Shown one piece after another: positions 48,574-56,633 of a DNA stretch of 58,005 nucleotides. The notes below the pieces were generated by a model. That model worked only from the letters and a program-made list of their open reading frames with translations. It was not told where the DNA came from and did not search any database. The stretch spans positions 1 through 58,005 of the forward strand of contig JBFEUI010000002.1 of NCBI GenBank assembly GCA_041547565.1, read 5' to 3'. Position 1 is the stretch's first letter; each line of letters begins with the position of its first letter. A program made the position numbers and the translations under genes. The DNA comes from JBFEUI01 sp041547565. Lineage in GTDB: Bacteria; Pseudomonadota; Gammaproteobacteria; Thiohalomonadales; Thiohalomonadaceae.

Positions 48574-49622
48574 TGCAGGGCCGGATGGACAATCGCCCCC
48601 GCCCTGACATTGATACCGCCGACCAGGGCCGGATCATCCTCCCAGTTCCCGCCTGCCAGCCTGAGCGCATAGGGTATCAGGGCCGCCGACAAGGCCTGTG
48701 AGGCGCTGCGCGGCACCGCCCCCGGCATGTTGGTTACACCGAAATGGATCACATCCTCCCAGGTAAAGGTCGGCTCGGCATAGGAGGTGGGACGGGTGGT
48801 CTCGATGCAGCCTCCCTGGTCGACGGCCACATCGACAATCACGCTGCCCGCCGCCATCTCCCGAACCGTATCGGCCGACACCAGGTGCGGCGCCCTGGCC
48901 CCCGGCACCAGGACGGCACCGATCAACAAGTCCGCACTCACCACCGCCTCATGCAGGCTTTCGGCATAGGGGTAGAGCCCGGTGACATTGGCGCCCAGCG
49001 CCCGCATTGCCGCCAGCTTGTCGCGATTGCGGTCAAACACCGTCACCCGCGCCCCCATGGCCGAGGCCATGACGGTGGCGTTGCCGCCCACGGTACCGGC
49101 ACCGATGATCACCACATGGCCACGCTCGGCAGCGGGCAGGCCGCCAAGCAGGATGCCCTTGCCGCCCTCCGGCTGGTAGAGCAATCGCGCGCCGTACTGC
49201 ACCGCCACACGACCCGCAATGTCACTCATCGGCGCCAGCAGCGGCAGCGCGCCCCGCTCTGCCACCGTCTCAAAACCGATGGCGGTCAGGCCGATATCCA
49301 GCAGGCCCTGCATGAGGGTCTGTTCGGCGGCCAAATGGAGGTAGCAGAACAGCAGCTGATCGGCACGCAACAGGGGCAACTCCTGCGGCTGCGGTTCCTT
49401 AACCTTGATGATCATCTGCGCCTCGCCATAGAGCGTTTGAGCATCGCTGACGATCTCCACGCCCGCGCTCTCGTATGCCCCGTCACTGTAACCGCTAAGG
49501 CGGCCGGCATCCGACTCCAACAACACCCGGTGGCCGGCCTTGACCAGCTCAGCCGCCGCGGCCGGGACCAGGCCGACACGCCCTTCCATAATCTTTACTT
49601 CTCGGGGGATACCGATAATCAT
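48543..49622 (-). CDS. ald: Alanine dehydrogenase
   Basis: NAD-dependent interconversion of L-alanine with pyruvate and ammonia. 359 residues, start MIIGIPREVKIMEGRVGL (substrate-binding arginine). The lysine is in IIKVKEPQ, the Rossmann motif in VVIIGAGTVGGNATVMASAMG. The DQGGCIETTRPTSY block is typical. The C-terminus is replaced by a short repeat-encoded tail. Divergent from trxB across a palindrome-containing spacer. Confidence 0.95.
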   Translation of the reverse strand: MIIGIPREVKIMEGRVGLVPAAAAELVKAGHRVLLESDAGRLSGYSDGAYESAGVEIVSDAQTLYGEAQMIIKVKEPQPQELPLLRADQLLFCYLHLAAEQTLMQGLLDIGLTAIGFETVAERGALPLLAPMSDIAGRVAVQYGARLLYQPEGGKGILLGGLPAAERGHVVIIGAGTVGGNATVMASAMGARVTVFDRNRDKLAAMRALGANVTGLYPYAESLHEAVVSADLLIGAVLVPGARAPHLVSADTVREMAAGSVIVDVAVDQGGCIETTRPTSYAEPTFTWEDVIHFGVTNMPGAVPRSASQALSAALIPYALRLAGGNWEDDPALVGGINVRAGAIVHPALQERESSNVSH

Positions 49623-49701
49623 TGCTGCTCCTTTACCAGTATGGGTGCATTCCGTAACATAGCGCCTCTCGAAGCACGTTGTTTTAGCTACGCGCCATCC
49701 C

Positions 49702-49725
49702 TATCTTAGAGACGGTTCTAAGATA
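49702..49725. promoter_or_regulatory. 24-bp perfect palindrome between ald and trxB
   Basis: TATCTTAGA (49702-49710) and TCTAAGATA (49717-49725), 9-bp perfect arms with spacer GACGGT. It is centred 91 bp upstream of ald and 86 bp upstream of trxB, as expected for an operator serving both. The regulator is unknown. Confidence 0.6.
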
Positions 49726-49798
49726 AAACGGATATTAACCGGTTATACAATCGCATTCGTTATTGCCAGCAAACAGTTAATCGTTCGGAGTCTATCAC

Positions 49799-50755
49799 AT
49801 GAGTGAAACCAAGCATTGCCGCCTCCTAATCCTCGGTTCCGGTCCCGCCGGCTACACCGCCGCCGTCTACGCTGCGCGCGCCAACCTCAATCCTGTCATC
49901 GTCACCGGCATGCAGCAGGGCGGCCAGCTGACCACCACCACCGAGGTCGACAACTGGCCCGGTGGTCCTGAGGGGCTGACCGGTCCGCAGCTGATGCAGG
50001 ACATGCTGGCCCACGCCGAACGTTTCAACACCGAAGTCATTTTCGACCATATCAACAAGGCCGACCTCTCCTCGCGTCCCTACCGCCTGACCGGCGACAG
50101 CGCCGAGTACACCTGCGATGCCCTGATCATCGCCACCGGCGCCTCCGCCATGTACCTGGGCCTCGACTCGGAAGAGAAGTTCAAGGGACGCGGTGTCTCC
50201 GGCTGCGCCACCTGTGACGGCTTCTTCTACCGCGGCCAGAAGGTGGGCGTGGTCGGCGGCGGCAACACCGCCGTGGAAGAGGCGCTCTATCTCTCCAACA
50301 TTGCTGCCGAGGTTACCCTGATCCACCGTCGCGATACCTTCCGTGCCGAGAAGATCCTGATCGACCAGCTGATGGACAAGGTGGAGAACGGCAACATCAA
50401 ACTGGAGCTGTTCAGCGAGGTGGACGAGGTACTGGGCGATGACAGCGGTGTGACCGGCGTACGTCTGAAAAACAACCAGGAAGACAGTACCAGGGAGGTT
50501 GAGCTGACCGGCCTGTTTATCGCCATCGGACATAAGCCCAACACTGACATCTTCGAGGGGCAGCTCGAACTGGACCACGGCTACATCAAGGTGCAGAAGG
50601 GCAGCGAGGCCAACGCCACCATGACCTCCGTCGAGGGCGTCTACGCTGCGGGTGACGTGGCCGATCCGATCTACAAGCAGGCCATCACCTCGGCCGCCGC
50701 CGGTTGCCAGGCCGCACTGGATGCCGAGCGCTACCTGGACAGTCTGGAGAAGTAA
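49799..50755 (+). CDS. trxB: Thioredoxin reductase
   Basis: FAD/NADPH enzyme reducing thioredoxin. 318 residues with LGSGPAGYTAAVYAARANL (FAD), the redox pair C136-C139 in SGCATCDGFF, VGGGNTAVEEALYL (NADPH) and YAAGDVADP. Standard length and full motif set. CGGAG lies before the ATG. TATACAAT at about 49744-49751 may be the -10 region. An LtaS-like gene follows after 17 bp. Confidence 0.97.
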   Translation: MSETKHCRLLILGSGPAGYTAAVYAARANLNPVIVTGMQQGGQLTTTTEVDNWPGGPEGLTGPQLMQDMLAHAERFNTEVIFDHINKADLSSRPYRLTGDSAEYTCDALIIATGASAMYLGLDSEEKFKGRGVSGCATCDGFFYRGQKVGVVGGGNTAVEEALYLSNIAAEVTLIHRRDTFRAEKILIDQLMDKVENGNIKLELFSEVDEVLGDDSGVTGVRLKNNQEDSTREVELTGLFIAIGHKPNTDIFEGQLELDHGYIKVQKGSEANATMTSVEGVYAAGDVADPIYKQAITSAAAGCQAALDAERYLDSLEK

Positions 50756-50772
50756 TTCTGGGCACATTCTCC

Positions 50773-52779
50773 ATGAACACCCCTGGCTCCGGTGGTGGAA
50801 GCAGAACCCTGCTCTACCACTGGGGCAAGGACTTTCAGCTCTGGTTCTACTTCACTCTTACCCTGCAGCTGTTCCGCCTGCTGCTCATCGGGCTGTTCGG
50901 CAACGAGGGATTCACCGAAGAGGGCATTCGCCCTGTTCTGGTGGTGATGGCCAATGGCCTGCGCTTTGATATCTCCACCGCCGCCCTCTGGATCGCACCG
51001 ACCTTCCTGCTCAGTCTCTCCATCCCCTTTTACGAGTGGAGTGAGCGTTTAACGCGAATACGCCTGCGACTGGCACAACTGTTCGTTATCGCCGTGGTGA
51101 TTATCGCCGGCATCGACCTGCTCTACTTCGAGGAGTACGGCGACCAGTTCAACCAGCACCTGTTCGGTATCGCCCACGATGACACCATTGCCATACTGAT
51201 CACTATCTGGAAGGAGTACCACCCGCTCTGGTTCCTCACCATCACGGCATTGACCGTTTTCATCAAGCTGCGGCTGGTGCGCTACTGGATGCAGCTTACC
51301 CCGCATCCGGTGCGGTGGCTGGGCAGCATTGCCAGACCCGCCAGGAAGCTGGCCGGCGGCCTTATGCTCTTCTTTATATTCGTCGCCGCCGTGCGTGGCG
51401 GTACCCTCTGGGGCGAACCCATTCGCCTGAAACACGCCTTCGTGGTCAATGACCTGTTCCTCAACCGCACTGTGCTCAACCCCTTCTCAGCCCTGCGCTA
51501 TACCCTCAAGGTCAAGCTGGAGCTGGAACGTGGCGCTGGGCTCGCCGGCATCTGGCCGGGTGCGGACATCGCCGAGGCACTGGCGCTCGAGAGCCAATCC
51601 CGCGGTCACGCCCTGGCACAAGCCGGCGATATCGATCGGGGTCTGCAGGTCACGGCGAAAGGGCGGGGGGGTGAAAAACCACGACACATTTTCATGCTGC
51701 TGATGGAGAGTCATAGCGGCTGGACCGTCATGCCGCAATACCGCCATGCGGGACTATCACCGAAATTCTCCGCACTGGCCGACAAGGGGATCTACTTCCC
51801 CAACTTCCTGCCCTCTGCCAGCGGCACCATCGGTTCAATGAATGCCATCATCACCGGGCTGCCCGATGCAGGGCTCAATATCAACTATGAAACGACAGCA
51901 CTCAAACCCTACCCCTCCGCCATCGCCGAGACCTTCAGGCGTCTAGGCTACAGGACACGCTTTTTTTACGGCGGCTACCTGAGCTGGCAACGGCTCGACA
52001 CCTTCGGTCACAGTCAGGGCTTTGACGAGGTCTACGGCGGCGGCAGTATGAGCGATGGTGTGGCAACCAATGAGTGGGGGGTCGATGACAAGTACCTATT
52101 CGATTTCATCCTCAAAACCGTGGACGATGAGACGCCCAGTTTTAACTTCATCCTCACCACCAGCAACCATCCGCCCTACGACCTGGATCTGGATGCGCTG
52201 GGCTTTCCGCTCAAAAAACTGCCCAGGCCGCTCAAGGCCACCAAGGCCGATACACTCAAAATACTGGGCCACCTCTGGTATGCCGAGCGGCAGGCCGGGG
52301 CATTTGTGGAACGGGCCGAACAACAGCTGAGCAAACCGCTGTTCGCCGTTAGCGGCGATCACACCGCCCGCCTGCAGATCCGCTTTCCCGGCGACAATGT
52401 GGTCGAGCAGTTCGCCGTACCGTTCATCCTCTACGGACCGACCGTGCTGGATGAGTCGGGGGTGGTGAAACTGACAGCCGGCAGCCATACCGATATCCCC
52501 GCCACCCTGATCGAGCTGGCTGCCGACGCAGGCTTTCCCTACACCAGCTTCGGTGAGAACATGCTCGACAAGCACTCCCCCAGCCTGGGGCTGGGTAACA
52601 ATTTCTTCATCGGCGAGCACTATATCGCCAGCCACAGCAGTGAACCGAAGGTCTACAGCCTCGGTGACGGCACGCTGCCCGCCCCCTCGACGCTGAAGAG
52701 CGCTGCAAAACGGCTCAATGCATTAAAGGCGTTGAGCTGGTACCGGGTGAAAAAAGGCTCAACAATCACTTCACATTAA
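50773..52779 (+). CDS. LtaS/MdoB-like membrane phosphoglycerol transferase (sulfatase fold)
   Basis: 668 residues: about five N-terminal membrane helices (to about 210), then an extracytoplasmic alkaline-phosphatase/sulfatase domain. Metal and nucleophile motifs: MLLMESHSGW (Glu), SASGTIGSMNA (Thr nucleophile) and VSGDHTARL (Asp-His). Relatives add phosphoglycerol or phosphoethanolamine to glycans such as osmoregulated periplasmic glucans; the acceptor here is unknown. ATG at 50773 (MNTPGSGGGSR) follows trxB by 17 bp. A heptamer repeat lies downstream. Confidence 0.88.
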   Translation: MNTPGSGGGSRTLLYHWGKDFQLWFYFTLTLQLFRLLLIGLFGNEGFTEEGIRPVLVVMANGLRFDISTAALWIAPTFLLSLSIPFYEWSERLTRIRLRLAQLFVIAVVIIAGIDLLYFEEYGDQFNQHLFGIAHDDTIAILITIWKEYHPLWFLTITALTVFIKLRLVRYWMQLTPHPVRWLGSIARPARKLAGGLMLFFIFVAAVRGGTLWGEPIRLKHAFVVNDLFLNRTVLNPFSALRYTLKVKLELERGAGLAGIWPGADIAEALALESQSRGHALAQAGDIDRGLQVTAKGRGGEKPRHIFMLLMESHSGWTVMPQYRHAGLSPKFSALADKGIYFPNFLPSASGTIGSMNAIITGLPDAGLNINYETTALKPYPSAIAETFRRLGYRTRFFYGGYLSWQRLDTFGHSQGFDEVYGGGSMSDGVATNEWGVDDKYLFDFILKTVDDETPSFNFILTTSNHPPYDLDLDALGFPLKKLPRPLKATKADTLKILGHLWYAERQAGAFVERAEQQLSKPLFAVSGDHTARLQIRFPGDNVVEQFAVPFILYGPTVLDESGVVKLTAGSHTDIPATLIELAADAGFPYTSFGENMLDKHSPSLGLGNNFFIGEHYIASHSSEPKVYSLGDGTLPAPSTLKSAAKRLNALKALSWYRVKKGSTITSH

Positions 52780-52833
52780 CCGCACAGCGATTGCGGCGGC
52801 TGGAATTCCGCCGCACGCCGCCCCATATACTTT

Positions 52834-52917
52834 GAGTGGAAAGTGGTAACTGACGAGTGGTGAGGGACACGACGTTCCGGCCGTTTTGCAGATTTCTCTC
52901 CACGCATCACTCGATAC
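52834..52917. repeat. Heptamer-periodic inverted repeat before the COG3146 gene
   Basis: Left arm GAGTGGA AAGTGGT AACTGAC GAGTGGT GAGGGAC (52834-52868). The right arm complement reads GTATCGA GTGATGC GTGGAGA (52917-52897). Same architecture as the maf/sppA, ald and aat elements but with GAGTGGT-type units. Confidence 0.7.
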
Positions 52918-52983
52918 ATCCCAAACCGGGTTTCACATTGCACCGTGGCAGGCTTAGGCGCATACGCAACCGCAAGCCCTCGA

Positions 52984-54123
52984 ATGGAATTTAAACTGGT
53001 ACACAATCTGGATGAAATTTCCGCCGAGGCATGGAATGCGCTGAATGGCGGTATTCGCGACCCGTTTCTGCGCCATGAGTTTCTCGCGGGCCTGGAACAG
53101 CACGACTGTGTCGGCAGGCACTGGGGCTGGCTGCCGTATCACCTCACGCTGTTCGATGGCGACTGTCTTGTCGGTGCGGTACCGATGTATCTCAAATACA
53201 ACTCCTACGGAGAACTGGTCTTTGACTGGGCCTGGGCCGATGCCTATCAGCGCGCCGGGCTGAAGTACTACCCCAAGCTGGTCTCCACCGTGCCCTACTC
53301 GCCGGTTACAGGCGCACGCCTGTTGCTAGCAAACGGCAGGGATCGCGAGGCCATCGCCACGCAGTTGATCGAACAGGCACTGGAACTGGCCAGAGAGCTG
53401 GGGGTATCGTCGCTGCACTGGCTATTCCCCGGCGGGGCCGATATGCAGCGTCTGCAGCGGCACGGTTTTTTGCGCCGCACCGGCACCCAGTTTCACTGGC
53501 ACAACCGGGGCTACCGCAATTTTGATGATTATCTCGCCACCTTCTCTGCGCAGAAACGCAAAAAACTCAAACGCGAACGGCGCCGGGTGCAGGAACAGGG
53601 TGTCGAGATCGAGATACTCAACGGCCACAGCACAAGCCAGGAACAGTGGCGGATTTTTCACGGCTTCTACCGTGCCACCTTCGACAAGCGAGGCGGTTAT
53701 CCCACGCTCAGCGAGGCCTTTTTCCAGCACCTCGGTGCCACCCTGCCCGACAGCGTGGTGCTGGCACTGGCCCGGCATGGGGGCCGCTATGTGGCGGGCG
53801 CCCTCTCCCTGCGCTCTGACGAGGCGCTCTACGGCCGTCACTGGGGCTGCGAGGAGGAGTTTCACAGCCTGCACTTCGAACTGTGCTACTACAGCGGAAT
53901 CGAATACTGCATCAACGAAGGGCTGCAACGCTTCGAACCGGGCGCCCAGGGCGAACACAAGGTGGGCCGCGGCTTTGAACCGGTGCCCACCTGGTCTGCC
54001 CACTGGCTGGCCCACCCCGGCTTCAATGAGGCGATAAAGGATTACCTTGCCCGTGAACACGATGCGATGGAAGATTACATGCTGGAACTGGCAGGACACC
54101 TGCCCTTCAAACAGCCCGAGTAG
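52984..54123 (+). CDS. GNAT-fold acyltransferase, COG3146 (FemAB-like)
   Basis: 379 residues. N-terminal NALNGGIRDPFLRHEFL, then AWADAYQRAGLKYYPKLVS, PYSPVTGARLL, SAQKRKKLKRERRRVQEQG and YYSGIEYCINEGLQRFEPGAQGEHK, all features of the COG3146 family of predicted peptidoglycan or protein acyltransferases. Function is unproven. ATG at 52984 (MEFKLVHNLDE) is preferred though its ribosome site is poor. Starts 11 bp upstream of aat, so probably one transcript with the N-degron transferases. Confidence 0.87.
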   Translation: MEFKLVHNLDEISAEAWNALNGGIRDPFLRHEFLAGLEQHDCVGRHWGWLPYHLTLFDGDCLVGAVPMYLKYNSYGELVFDWAWADAYQRAGLKYYPKLVSTVPYSPVTGARLLLANGRDREAIATQLIEQALELARELGVSSLHWLFPGGADMQRLQRHGFLRRTGTQFHWHNRGYRNFDDYLATFSAQKRKKLKRERRRVQEQGVEIEILNGHSTSQEQWRIFHGFYRATFDKRGGYPTLSEAFFQHLGATLPDSVVLALARHGGRYVAGALSLRSDEALYGRHWGCEEEFHSLHFELCYYSGIEYCINEGLQRFEPGAQGEHKVGRGFEPVPTWSAHWLAHPGFNEAIKDYLAREHDAMEDYMLELAGHLPFKQPE

Positions 54124-54133
54124 ATGATGAACG

Positions 54134-54892
54134 ATGATTGAACCCGAAGGCCCCTACTGGCTCGATCCGCAAGGTGACCCACGCGTGTTCCCCGATCCGG
54201 CCCGGGCGCTGGTTGAACCCAACGGCCTGCTGGCGGTGGGCGGCGACCTCAGTGCGGAGCGGCTGCTCAATGCCTACAGCCTGGGCATCTTCCCCTGGTA
54301 CAGTGACGGGCAGCCGATAATGTGGTGGAGCCCCAATCCACGCTCGGTGTTGTTCCCAAAGCGGCTCAAAATAAGCCGCAGCCTGCGCAAGACGCTACGC
54401 AAGGGACTGTTCGAGGTAAAACTGGACACCGCCTTCGCCTCGGTTATCGAGGCCTGCAGCGCACCTCGCAGCCAGGATGAGGGGGATGAGAGCGGCACCT
54501 GGATCACCGAGGAGATGAAAAGTGCCTACATCCACCTGCACGAACTGGGCTTCGCCCATTCGGCAGAGAGTTGGGCCGACGGCGAGCTGGTCGGTGGACT
54601 GTACGGCGTGGCCATCGGCGGCGTGTTCTTCGGCGAGTCGATGTTCACCCGCCGCAGTGACGCCTCGAAGGTGGCCTTCGTACACCTCGTCCGACAGCTT
54701 GAGCAGTGGGGCTTCGGCCTGATCGACTGCCAGATGAGCACCGCCCACCTGAACAGTCTGGGTGCGGTCGATATACCGCGTGAGGCATTTATGGAACTGC
54801 TGGAACGTAACTGCCGCAGCGGTATCAAAGCGCCGGGGTACTGGAGGCTGAATGAGGCGATTACGGATGTATGGAATACTGGTGGAAGGTAA
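54134..54892 (+). CDS. aat: Leucyl/phenylalanyl-tRNA-protein transferase
   Basis: Adds Leu or Phe to N-terminal Arg/Lys of proteins, marking them for ClpS-ClpAP. 252 residues with GLLAVGGDLSAERLLNAYSLG, GIFPWYSDGQPIMWWSPNPR and GGVFFGESMFTRRSDASKVA, the conserved core. The stop codon lies within the following heptamer repeat. The neighbours bpt and clpA place three steps of the bacterial N-degron pathway together. Confidence 0.96.
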   Translation: MIEPEGPYWLDPQGDPRVFPDPARALVEPNGLLAVGGDLSAERLLNAYSLGIFPWYSDGQPIMWWSPNPRSVLFPKRLKISRSLRKTLRKGLFEVKLDTAFASVIEACSAPRSQDEGDESGTWITEEMKSAYIHLHELGFAHSAESWADGELVGGLYGVAIGGVFFGESMFTRRSDASKVAFVHLVRQLEQWGFGLIDCQMSTAHLNSLGAVDIPREAFMELLERNCRSGIKAPGYWRLNEAITDVWNTGGR

Positions 54893-54977
54893 CGAGTGGT
54901 CAGTACCGAGGAACACGCTGGTACTGTGTAGCACAACCCAATTTTTCCCCTATCCACTCGCTACTCGCCACTATTCA
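54881..54977. repeat. Heptamer-periodic inverted repeat between aat and bpt
   Basis: Left arm GGTGGAA GGTAACG AGTGGTC AGTACCG (54881-54908) includes the aat stop codon. The right arm complement reads CTGAATA GTGGCGA GTAGCGA GTGGATA (54977-54950). An inner perfect hairpin CAGTACC/GGTACTG (54901-54907, 54920-54926) sits between them. Confidence 0.75.
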
Positions 54978-55009
54978 GAAGACATACCAAACGGCTAGAA
55001 TTGAACAAC

Positions 55010-55741
55010 ATGAGTCACCGCCTGCCACCTGAAATTGTCACCCTGCCGCCGGAGCTGGCCTTCTATGTCAGCCCACCCCACCCCTGCAGCTACCTTGACG
55101 GGAGGGAGTCGGTCACCCTGTTTGCCGACCCGCATGCCGAATTGAACACCGCTATCTACAGCGACCTGATTGAACTGGGATTTCGCAGAAGCGGCAACCA
55201 CGTCTACCGCCCGAGGTGTCCCCGTTGCGATGCCTGTATTCCGGTGCGTATCCCCGTGGCCGAGTTCAGGCCCGACCGCAGCCAGCGGCGTACCCTGAAA
55301 CGCAACAGCGACGTCACGGTCAGGATGCTGCCAGCCGAGTTCAATGAGGAGCACTACCGGCTCTATCGGCGCTATATGTCGAGCCGTCATGCTGGCGGTT
55401 CAATGGACGTGGACAGCCCGGAACAGTACAGCGATTTTCTCACCAGCCCCTGGTGTGACACACGCTTTGTGGAGTTTCGCCACGAGACTCAGTTACTGGC
55501 CGTGGCAGTCATAGACCTGCTGCGCAGCGGCCTGTCAGCCGTTTATACCTTTTTTGACCCGCAACACCAACACAGGGGCCTGGGCAACCTGGCGGTACTG
55601 TGGCAGGTCGAGGAGGCCAGGCGCCGGGGACTGCCCTGGGTCTATCTTGGCTACCTGATTCACGAATCTGCCAAAATGGCCTACAAGACCCGCTACCGAC
55701 CACTGCAGCAGTTCCACCACGGTTATTGGCATACGGGGTAA
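55010..55741 (+). CDS. bpt: Aspartate/glutamate leucyltransferase (Bpt/Ate family)
   Basis: Transfers leucine to N-terminal Asp or Glu, feeding the ClpS-ClpAP N-degron route. 243 residues with PCSYLDGRESVTLFADP, the cysteine motif RCPRCDACIPVRIPV, YRRYMSSRHAGGSMD and YKTRYRPLQ, typical of bacterial Bpt. ATG at 55010; TTG at 55001 would add three residues. It directly follows aat. Confidence 0.95.
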   Translation: MSHRLPPEIVTLPPELAFYVSPPHPCSYLDGRESVTLFADPHAELNTAIYSDLIELGFRRSGNHVYRPRCPRCDACIPVRIPVAEFRPDRSQRRTLKRNSDVTVRMLPAEFNEEHYRLYRRYMSSRHAGGSMDVDSPEQYSDFLTSPWCDTRFVEFRHETQLLAVAVIDLLRSGLSAVYTFFDPQHQHRGLGNLAVLWQVEEARRRGLPWVYLGYLIHESAKMAYKTRYRPLQQFHHGYWHTG

Positions 55742-55929
55742 CACTCACAAATTATTATGTCCTTCATAAAGTTACCGCGACTAATTAAAGAAACTTGATA
55801 AGTTAAGAAAGTCATTTTTCGTGACAAATTGCCCAATTTTCGCAGCACGTTCACCGAAAATAGCCGTTTACGACTATACTGAGCGTTAAGGCAGAGCTGT
55901 TCTGCGTTACCCAAGTAAAGGGGGCTACG

Positions 55930-56163
55930 ATGTTGAGCTTCATTTACCGGCTGGTTCATGAGTTTGAACGGGAACACGGAAGAACCCCTAACCTGCTTTT
56001 TATCAGTCCATTCCACCTCGATCACCTTCGAACACAACTCTCGCGCAAATACGCCACGCTGGAACTGCGCCATTTGTTGGGTATGGAGATCATCGTTGCG
56101 GATGACATCGTCCACCCGCACGTGGAGTGGCATCTGCACGGGAGGCAGAGAAAAGCGGGCTGA
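55930..56163 (+). CDS. Conserved small hypothetical protein
   Basis: 77 residues, MLSFIYRLVHEFEREHGRTP, with NLLFISPFHLDHLRTQLS and LLGMEIIVADDIVHPHVEW. No membrane helix or signal peptide; His-rich towards the end. AAAGGGGG stands before the ATG. A possible -10 (TATACT, 55875-55880) lies upstream. I do not recognise a named family. Confidence 0.7.
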   Translation: MLSFIYRLVHEFEREHGRTPNLLFISPFHLDHLRTQLSRKYATLELRHLLGMEIIVADDIVHPHVEWHLHGRQRKAG

Positions 56164-56330
56164 TCCGTCCACCGCTTGCCGGACGTATCAGGCGGTTACC
56201 TCATCACCGCCGCCGCAGGCCCACTCTCCGCCAAATTTCTTTGATTATTTGCCCGAAATCAGGCAAACTTCGCCGCTATTTGGAACACTGCGTTCACTCC
56301 GACGATTATTTGTAACGAGAACCGAACTTT

Positions 56331-56549
56331 ATGGCGAAAGAAGAAGGCATAGAAATGGAAGGCACGGTTGTTGAGACCCTTCCCAACACCACCTTCAGGG
56401 TAGAACTGGAAAACGGCCACATCGTAACCGCCCACATCTCCGGCAAGATGCGCAAGCACTACATCCGTATCCTGACCGGCGACAAGGTGACCGTCCAGCT
56501 GACCCCCTACGACCTGACCAAGGGCCGCATCACCTACCGCGCCCGCTGA
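56331..56549 (+). CDS. infA: Translation initiation factor IF-1
   Basis: 72-residue S1/OB-fold protein that binds the ribosomal A site in initiation. MAKEEGIEMEGTVVETLPN, NGHIVTAHISGKMRKHYIRI and GDKVTVQLTPYDLTKGRI are the standard sequence. Normal length. Convergent with clpA across a perfect terminator; aat-infA-clpA proximity is shared with E. coli. Confidence 0.98.
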   Translation: MAKEEGIEMEGTVVETLPNTTFRVELENGHIVTAHISGKMRKHYIRILTGDKVTVQLTPYDLTKGRITYRAR

Positions 56550-56566
56550 ACAAACCCCATACATGC

Positions 56567-56600
56567 AAAACGCCCGGCACCTCACAGTACCGGGCGTTTT
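56567..56600. terminator. Bidirectional terminator between infA and clpA
   Basis: Perfect 11-bp stem AAAACGCCCGG (56567-56577) / CCGGGCGTTTT (56590-56600) with a 12-nt loop. It provides U-runs in both directions for the two convergent genes. Confidence 0.9.
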
Positions 56601-56633
56601 AATTTCTGAGGGAGAAAAGGTCTGTCGCGTCCC

